The position numbers were made by a program, and so were the translations under genes. From assembly GCF_000955975.1 (NCBI RefSeq), contig NZ_JYJF01000147.1, positions 1 to 11,633 of the forward strand: DNA of 11,633 bases, written 5' to 3'. The stretch comes from Saccharothrix sp. ST-888. Lineage in GTDB: Bacteria; Actinomycetota; Actinomycetes; Streptomycetales; Streptomycetaceae. Shown here piece by piece: positions 1-5,500 of this stretch (positions are counted from its first letter, which is position 1; every line of letters begins with the position of its first letter). The notes beneath the pieces were generated by a model. It was not told the DNA's origin. It worked only from the letters and a program-made list of their open reading frames with translations, and searched no databases.

Positions 1-1297
1 CGCGCTGGCGGTCGTCGAAGTCGATGTCGACGTCCGGGGGGTTGATGCGCTCGGGGTTCAGGAACCGCTCGAACAGCAGGTCGTGCTCCAGCGGGTCCAG
101 CTCGGTGATCCGGGTCAGGTACGCCACCATCGAACCGGCCGCCGACCCTCGGCCGGGGCCGACCGGGATGCCGTTGTCGCGGGCGTACTGGCAGATGTCC
201 GCGACCACGAGGAAGTAGGCGTCGAACCCCATCGGGGTGATGACGCCCATCTCCAGCTCGATCCGGTCCAGCACCTCCTGGCTCGGGTTGTCGCCGTAGC
301 GCACCTTCAGCCCGGCCGCGATCTTCTTGCGCAGGAACGACGCCTGGGTCTCGCCCTCGGGGACGTCGAACTGCGGCATCCGGTCGATGTAGGTGAAGAC
401 CTCGTCGTACGACTCGATGCGCTCGGCGATCAGCAGGGTGTTGTCGCAGGCCTCGGGCAGCTCGCGGAACAGCTCGCGCATCTCGGCGGCGGTCTTGATG
501 TAGTAGCCGGTGCCCTGGAACTTGAAGCGGTTCGGGTCGTCCTTGTTCTTGCCCACGCCGACGCAGAGCAGGCTGTCGTGGGCGTCCGCCTGGTCGGCGG
601 TCACGTAGTGCGAGTCGTTGGTGGCCAGCAGCGGGATGTTCAGCTGCTTGGCCAGGCGCAGCAGGTCCTCGCGGACGTCCCGCTCGATGGACAGGTCGTG
701 GTCCATCAGCTCCAGGAAGTAGTTCTCCTTGCCGAAGATGTCCTGGTAGGCCCCGGCGGCCTTGACCGCCTCGTCGTACTGCCCCAGCCGCAGCCGGGTC
801 TGCACCTCGCCCGAGGGACAGCCGGTGGTGGCGATGATCCCGGTCGCGTTCGCCGAGATCAGCTCCCGGTCCATCCGGGGCTTCATGTAGTAGCCCTCCA
901 TCGACGCGAGCGAGGAGAGCTTGAACAGGTTCCGCAGGCCGGTCGCGTTCTGCGCCCACATGGTCATGTGGGTGTAGCGGCCGCCGCCGGACACGTCCTT
1001 GCCGCCCTCGCCGTCCGCGCTGGCCGGCCGCTGGCCGCCCGGGGACCAGAAGACCTGCTTCTTCTCGAAGCGCGAGCCGGGGGCGACGTACGCCTCGATG
1101 CCGATGATCGGCTTCACGCCGGTCTTGGCGGCGGCGTGGAAGAACTCGTAGGCGCCGAACATGTTGCCGTGGTCGCTCATCGCGATGGCCGGCATGCCCT
1201 GCCGCTCGGCCTCCGCGAACAGCTTGCCGTTCTTCGCCGCCCCGTCCAGCATCGAGTACTCGGTGTGGACATGAAGGTGAGCGAACGTGTCAGACAC
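1..1297 (-). CDS. dnaE: DNA polymerase III alpha subunit, DnaE1 type, N-terminal part (3' end outside window)
   Basis: Catalytic subunit of the replicative DNA polymerase. The window holds 432 full codons plus one base of a protein that is usually about 1,180 residues in Streptomyces. A GTG start at 1297 is preferred: a GAGGAG Shine-Dalgarno lies at 1308-1313 with a 10-nt spacer, and the protein then begins MSDTFAHLHVHTEYS as in other Streptomyces DnaE. Visible parts: a PHP domain opening with HLHVH (residues 7-11) and SDHGN around D42-H43, then the start of the polymerase core with GPGRGSAAGS and PDVDIDF (residues 421-427). D424 and D426 of that motif correspond to the two metal-binding palm aspartates of E. 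coli DnaE. In Mycobacterium the DnaE1 PHP domain is a proofreading 3'-5' exonuclease; the same role here is inferred from the intact histidines. A possible -10 (TAGGGT on the minus strand, 1342-1347) lies about 45 bp upstream without a convincing -35. Confidence 0.97.
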   Translation of the reverse strand, partial: MSDTFAHLHVHTEYSMLDGAAKNGKLFAEAERQGMPAIAMSDHGNMFGAYEFFHAAAKTGVKPIIGIEAYVAPGSRFEKKQVFWSPGGQRPASADGEGGKDVSGGGRYTHMTMWAQNATGLRNLFKLSSLASMEGYYMKPRMDRELISANATGIIATTGCPSGEVQTRLRLGQYDEAVKAAGAYQDIFGKENYFLELMDHDLSIERDVREDLLRLAKQLNIPLLATNDSHYVTADQADAHDSLLCVGVGKNKDDPNRFKFQGTGYYIKTAAEMRELFRELPEACDNTLLIAERIESYDEVFTYIDRMPQFDVPEGETQASFLRKKIAAGLKVRYGDNPSQEVLDRIELEMGVITPMGFDAYFLVVADICQYARDNGIPVGPGRGSAAGSMVAYLTRITELDPLEHDLLFERFLNPERINPPDVDIDFDDRQR

Positions 1298-1418
1298 TGC
1301 GGTGAGGCTCCTCGCGGATCGGGCCCGGACAGAACTGCTCAACCCTAGCGGGAGTCGCGCAGCGGTCTGGAATCGATCACCGGGGGACGAGGTGTTCCTG
1401 ATGCACTCCCTACGCGCG

Positions 1419-1443
1419 GGGCCGCCCTGTGCCAGGGCGGCCC
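1419..1443 (-). terminator. GC-rich hairpin, probable transcription terminator of the PPOX gene
   Basis: A perfect 11-bp inverted repeat, GGGCCGCCCTG at 1419-1429 and its complement at 1433-1443, is separated by a 3-nt loop (TGC). It takes in the last base of the PPOX gene's TAG stop codon (1443-1445). There is no T-run on the downstream (lower coordinate) side. That is common for actinobacterial terminators, but it means termination is inferred from stem strength and position only. It would separate the small operon from dnaE, which lies downstream on the same strand. Confidence 0.75.
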
Positions 1444-1853
1444 TACGGGCCCTGGGTGAGGGTGATCCGGATGCCGGTCGTGCCCTGCTCGCCCCGGCGC
1501 AGCCGGCTGCCCAGCAGGGTGAGCACACCGAGCAGGCCGTACTTCTGGCGGAGCAGGGTGCGGTAGGCCGCCGTGCGCTCCGGCGGGCAGATCTCCGCCA
1601 CGGCCGGTACCTGCTCGCCGGTCGGGTTGCCCCGCACGTCGCACGGGCCGACCAGGACGTCGGCGCGATTGCGGATGCGCCGCACCTTCCAGGACTCGGT
1701 GACCGTCCAGATGCCGAGCGCGTCACCGTCCCGGACCACCCAGACCGGGGTGGGCACCCCGGTGCCGTCCTTCCGGAAGGTGGTGACCAGCAGGTAGTTC
1801 CCGGCGGCGAGTCGGACGAGGCGTTCGAGCCCCTCCGGCGGCGTGGCGTTCAT
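1443..1853 (-). CDS. PPOX-class, probably F420-dependent, split-barrel oxidoreductase (Rv2061-like family)
   Basis: A protein of 136 residues, a usual length for single-domain flavin/F420 split beta-barrel proteins. Residues 14-40 (LAAGNYLLVTTFRKDGTGVP and then TPVWVV) form the first barrel strands. The segment WTVTESWKVRRIRNRADVLV followed by GPCDVRGNPTGE is the signature I associate with the Rv2061-like F420-dependent PPOX family. Such proteins bind the deazaflavin F420 and are thought to do hydride-transfer chemistry; the substrate cannot be read from sequence. No signal peptide or membrane segment is seen, so it is likely cytosolic. The ATG at 1853 lies 10 nt after the stop of the small upstream gene on the same strand, so the two are probably cotranscribed. 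No strong Shine-Dalgarno is visible for this start; a weak AGGA lies too far away, at about 15 nt. It could be unrelated to the polyketide pathway. An FMN- or heme-binding relative cannot be excluded. Confidence 0.88.
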   Translation of the reverse strand: MNATPPEGLERLVRLAAGNYLLVTTFRKDGTGVPTPVWVVRDGDALGIWTVTESWKVRRIRNRADVLVGPCDVRGNPTGEQVPAVAEICPPERTAAYRTLLRQKYGLLGVLTLLGSRLRRGEQGTTGIRITLTQGP

Positions 1854-1863
1854 GCCGGGAAGT

Positions 1864-2049
1864 CTAGGTCCTGGGCCGCAGCGGGAAGTCGCAGGCCGCC
1901 AGGTGGCCGTCCGGGCCGTAGGCCGTCAGCGGCGGCCCGGTCTCCGCGCAGAACTGGGCGGGCAGCAGGGATGCGCCGACGATGTGGGCGGATCCGCCGA
2001 GGGCGTTGAACAGCAGGCCGGAGACCGGGCGCTGCTCGATGCAGTCCAC
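1864..2049 (-). CDS. Small protein of 61 residues, family not recognised
   Basis: I chose the GTG start at 2049 because GAGG precedes it with a 7-nt spacer and because codon usage changes there. From this GTG to the TAG stop, 59 of 61 codons end in G or C. In the same frame upstream (24 codons counted) only about two thirds do, so the longer reading from an ATG at 2169 is unlikely to be coding. The protein starts VDCIEQRPVSGLLFNALGG (initiator read as Met) and ends LAACDFPLRPRT. It has three cysteines (3, 34, 53) and two histidines (22, 49), a mildly hydrophobic middle, and no clear transmembrane helix or signal peptide. It ends 10 nt before the PPOX gene on the same strand, which suggests cotranscription and perhaps a shared task. 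It could be the 3' remnant of a larger decayed gene, but the clean start signal argues against that. No function is proposed. Confidence 0.65.
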   Translation of the reverse strand: MDCIEQRPVSGLLFNALGGSAHIVGASLLPAQFCAETGPPLTAYGPDGHLAACDFPLRPRT

Positions 2050-2144
2050 GGAGGTGCCTCGACCAGGCGCACGGGTGGCTTTTCCGGCGGCCCGGAAGGC
2101 GTAGGCGTTTCCGGGTTTCCTCGGCATAATGCCGGCCCCGCGCC

Positions 2145-2161
2145 GCCCGGTGCTACCGGGC
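2145..2161. promoter_or_regulatory. Inverted repeat GCCCGGT-GCT-ACCGGGC, candidate operator of the small minus-strand operon
   Basis: Perfect 7-bp arms around a 3-nt centre. It lies about 100 bp upstream of the GTG at 2049. It overlaps the place where a -35 would sit (TAGCAC read on the minus strand, 2150-2155) if CATTAT at 2126-2131 is the -10, with an 18-bp spacer. A dimeric repressor bound here would block that promoter. The -35 match is poor, so both promoter and operator are tentative. A short RNA hairpin is the alternative. Confidence 0.3.
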
Positions 2162-2374
2162 AGGCCCATTTCTCGGACGGAGAGAAGCCTCGGAACGGCT
2201 GCAGTTCGTCAGGTTTCCATCAAGGAAGGGATCTTGAGGCCGAGTATGCTCCTTTCGGCGGGGAGCCGGGAGAATCCGGGGAAAGCAGGCCGCCGAATTC
2301 GCCTTTCATGGAATTCTCGCCATCCGTCCGGTGAATTTCCGGGCGAAAACAGGAGCGTGCGGGGTGCCCGGCCC

Positions 2375-2392
2375 CTAGGGGGCGAATAGGGG
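2375..2392 (+). promoter_or_regulatory. Tandem heptamers CTAGGGG-GCGA-ATAGGGG with 11-bp period, candidate activator site
   Basis: Two heptamers sharing TAGGGG (2375-2381 and 2386-2392) are separated by 4 bp, so they repeat at one helical turn and face the same side of the DNA. They end directly at the candidate -35 of the PKS promoter. Heptamers with a 4-bp gap are the layout used by SARP-family antibiotic regulators of Streptomyces. However, SARP sites normally end about 8 bp before the -10, whereas here the distance is 24 bp. The first copy also lies in a 10-bp palindrome, CCCCTAGGGG (2372-2381). The regulator is unknown. Confidence 0.4.
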
Positions 2393-2422
2393 TTGTGGGT
2401 CTGTTGGAGCCGCTCTTAGCGT
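2393..2422 (+). promoter_or_regulatory. Candidate promoter of the PKS gene (-35 TTGTGG, 18 bp, -10 TAGCGT)
   Basis: TTGTGG at 2393-2398 and TAGCGT at 2417-2422 are separated by 18 bp. The -10 fits the TAGnnT pattern of Streptomyces vegetative promoters; the -35 keeps TTG only. Transcription would begin near 2429 and leave a leader of about 150 nt before the ATG at 2580. The adjacent heptamer repeat supports the placement, since activators of cluster genes often bind beside a weak -35. No transcript data are available. Confidence 0.4.
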
Positions 2423-2455
2423 GACGCGAGGGAGCGGCGTCTGCCAGCGCTTTTA

Positions 2456-2479
2456 CGACCGCCATTACGGCGGCCGTCG
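2456..2479 (+). other. Small hairpin in the PKS leader
   Basis: CCGCC (2459-2463) pairs with GGCGG (2469-2473) around a 5-nt loop (ATTAC). After a 3-nt bulge, CGA/TCG (2456-2458 with 2477-2479) can extend the stem. It lies about 100 nt before the start codon and does not cover the ribosome binding site. It is too weak to call a terminator or a known riboswitch class and may be chance in high-GC DNA. Confidence 0.2.
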
Positions 2480-2563
2480 GTGGGACGCCGCCCACGGCAT
2501 ACCGCCGCCCGGTCGGAAAAACCTCCTGCCTGGGCGATATCCCGCTCGTAGCTGCAAAGCCGT

Positions 2564-2571
2564 AAAGAGGG
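2564..2571 (+). promoter_or_regulatory. Ribosome binding site fixing the PKS start
   Basis: AAAGAGGG ends 8 nt before the ATG at 2580. This places the start at the docking helix that begins MANEETLRGYLKRV. No other in-frame start with a comparable site lies between here and the first ketosynthase. Confidence 0.85.
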
Positions 2572-2579
2572 CACATCGA

Positions 2580-5500
2580 ATGGCGAATGAAGAGACACTC
2601 CGCGGCTACCTCAAGCGGGTGACGGCCGATCTGCACCAGACCCGGCTCCGGCTGCGCGAGGTGGAGGCCAAGGACCAGGAACCGATCGCCATTGTCGGAA
2701 TGAGCTGCCGCTTCCCGGGCGGCGTCGGCTCGCCCGAGGACCTGTGGCAGCTGGTCGTCTCCGGCGGGGACGCCATGTCCGAGTTCCCGGCCGACCGGGG
2801 CTGGGACGTCGAGGCCCTCTACCACCCGGACCCGGACCACCCCGGTACCAGCTACACCCGCGAGGGCGGCTTCGTCCACGACCTCGCGCACTTCGACCCC
2901 GCCGTCTTCGGCATCAGCCCGCGCGAGGCGCTGGCGATGGACCCGCAGCAGCGCCTGCTGCTGGAGGCGTCCTGGGAGGCGTTGGAACGGGCCGGCATCG
3001 ACCCGCACTCACTGCACGGCAGCCGGACCGGCGTCTTCGCCGGCACCAGCGGCCAGGACTACCTGGCCGTCCTGCTGAGCTCCACCGACGACGTCGAGGG
3101 CTACCTCGGCACCGGCAACGCGGCCAGTGTCGCCTCCGGCCGGATCGCCTACAGCCTGGGGCTGGAGGGCCCGGCCGTCACGGTGGACACCGCGTGCTCC
3201 TCCTCGCTGGTGGCGCTCCACCTGGCGGTACAGGCGCTGCGGAACGGCGAGTGCACCCTGGCGCTGGCCGGCGGCGTCACCGTCATGAACACCCCGGGTA
3301 CCTTCGTCGACTTCAGCCGCCAGCGCGGCCTGGCGGCCAACGGGCGCTGCAAGTCCTTCGCCGACGCCGCCGACGGCACCGGCTGGGCGGAGGGCGTCGG
3401 CATGGTGCTGGTCGAGCGGCTGTCCGACGCCCGCCGCAACGGCCACCCGGTGCTGGCGATCGTCCGCGGCTCCGCCGTCAACCAGGACGGCGCCAGCAAC
3501 GGCCTCACCGCACCGAACGGCCCTTCGCAGCAGCGGGTCATCCTCCAGGCGCTCGCCAGCGCCCGGCTCACCCCCGACCAGGTCGACGCCGTCGAGGCGC
3601 ACGGCACCGGCACCATGCTGGGCGATCCGATCGAGGCCCAGGCGCTGCTCAGCACCTACGGGCAGGACCGTCCGGAGTCCTCGCCGCTGTGGCTGGGCTC
3701 GCTGAAGTCCAACATCGGGCACACCCAGGCCGCCGCCGGAGTCGCCGGTGTGATCAAGACGGTCATGGCGATCCGGCACGGTGTACTGCCGAAGACCCTC
3801 CACGTGGACCGGCCGACGCAGAACGTGGACTGGTCGGCGGGCGCCGTCGAGCTGCTCACGGAGGCCCGGCCGTGGCCCGAGACCGGCCGGCCCCGCCGGG
3901 TCGGCATCTCCTCCTTCGGCATGAGCGGCACCAACGCCCACACCATCATCGAGCAGGCGCCGGAGGACACCGCCGCACCCGGCGGCGAGCCCGACCCGGC
4001 AGGCCCGGCCGAGCGGCCGTCCCGGGCCGGGCAGGCCGCCGCACTGCCGTGGGTGCTGTCCGGCAAGGGCGAGGCCGCGCTGCGCGCGCAGGCGGCCCGG
4101 CTGCGCGAGCGGCTGGACGGCGAGCGGCCGGACGGCGACCCCGGCCTCGAACCGGCGGATGTGGGCTACTCGTTGGCGGTGGGCCGGGCGGCGCTGGAGC
4201 GTCGTGCGGTGATCGTTGCCGAGGACCGGGAGGAGTTCCGCCGGGGCCTGAGCGCGCTGGCGGCGGGCGAGTCGGCGGCGAACGTGGTGCAGGGTTCGGT
4301 GGTTGAGGGCCGGACGGCGTTCCTGTTCACGGGGCAGGGGAGTCAGCGGGTCGGGATGGGCGCCGAGCTGTATGCGGCGTTCCCGGTGTTCGCCGGGGCT
4401 TTCGACGCGGTGTGTGTGGAGTTGGACCAGCACTTGGAGCGTCCGCTGCGCGAGGTGGTGTTCGCGGGTGAGGGTGGTCTGCTGGACCGGACCGAGTACA
4501 CGCAGCCTGCGTTGTTCGCGGTTGAGGTGGCGCTGTTCCGTCTGGTGGAGTCGTGGGGTGTCCGGCCGGACTTCCTGGCGGGTCACTCGATCGGTGAGCT
4601 GGCTGCTGCGCACGTCGCCGGGGTTCTCTCGCTGGCTGATGCTGCGGTTCTGGTGGCGGCTCGTGGTCGTCTGATGCAGGCGTTGCCCGCTGGTGGTGCG
4701 ATGGTGGCGGTGCAGGCGTCGGAGGCGGAGGTGCTGCCGCTGCTCAGTGGTGAGGTGGGTGTTGCGGCGGTCAACGGGCCTTCGTCGGTGGTGATTTCCG
4801 GTGCTGAGGCTTTGGTGCTGGAGGTTGCGGAGAAGCTGGCCGCCGACGGCCGGAAGACGAAGCGGCTGACGGTGAGTCATGCGTTCCACTCGCCGTTGAT
4901 GGAGCCGATGCTGGCGGAGTTCCGGTCGGTTGTGGCGGGGCTGACGTTCGACGCTCCTCGGATTCCGATCGTCTCCACGCTGACCGGTGGGATCACCGAT
5001 GAGCTGTGCACGCCCGAGTACTGGGTGCGGCATGTGCGTGAGGCGGTCCGCTTCCACGACGCCGTGCAGGCGCTGGAGGGTGAAGGCGTCCGTACGTTCG
5101 TGGAGTTGGGGCCGGACGGTGTCCTGTCGGCGATGGGTCAGGAGTGTGTGACCGAGGTGGTGGTGTTCGCGCCGGTGCTGCGCGGAGACCGTCCTGAGGT
5201 GCGGGCGCTGACCACGGCTCTGGCACAGGCGTATGTGCGTGGTGCGGGCGTGGCGTGGGAGGCGGTGTTCGCGGGTACCGGCGCGCAGCGCGTCGACCTG
5301 CCGACCTACGCCTTCCAGCGGCAGCGCTACTGGCCGACGGCCGCAGCCTGGGACGAGACCGCCGCCGTGGGCGGCGGTGGTACCGACCCGGCGGACGCCC
5401 GGTTCTGGGAGGCCGTCGAACGCGGCGACCTGGAGATGCTGACCGCCACCCTGGACCTCGACGGCGACCAGCCGCTGAGCTCGGTCCTGCCCGCTCTGAC

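Larger units (their letters stand above)
2050..2579. other. Divergent intergenic region between the small operon and the PKS gene
   Basis: These 530 bases hold no gene I can support. All open frames crossing it have mixed third-position composition and no ribosome binding site. From left to right it contains a minus-strand -10-like element (CATTAT, 2126-2131), an inverted repeat at 2145-2161, and an AT-richer stretch (about 2162-2360) with GAATTC at 2295-2300 and 2311-2316 and GAATTT at 2333-2338. It then holds the heptamer repeat at 2375-2392, a plus-strand promoter candidate at 2393-2422, and a leader of about 150 nt with a small hairpin. The region must carry the control of both transcription units. 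Confidence 0.7.

Noticed and set aside
83..1348. A 421-codon plus-strand open frame over dnaE
   Set aside because: Antisense to dnaE, which has clear PHP and palm motifs and a proper start on the minus strand.
2050..2169. N-terminal extension of the small gene to an ATG at 2169
   Set aside because: Third-position G/C falls to about two thirds, the translation is Gly/Arg-rich, and a GTG with a good Shine-Dalgarno exists at 2049.
1843..2334. A 163-codon plus-strand open frame crossing the small minus-strand gene
   Set aside because: No ribosome binding site, low-complexity translation, and the minus frame has the strong third-position G/C pattern up to 2049.
2529..2546. CTGGGCGATATCCCGC as a PAS-LuxR (PimM-type) box
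   Set aside because: The PimM-type site has four A/T-rich bases between GGG and CCC; here there are six, starting with CG, and the outer bases do not fit. GATATC alone is a common chance palindrome.
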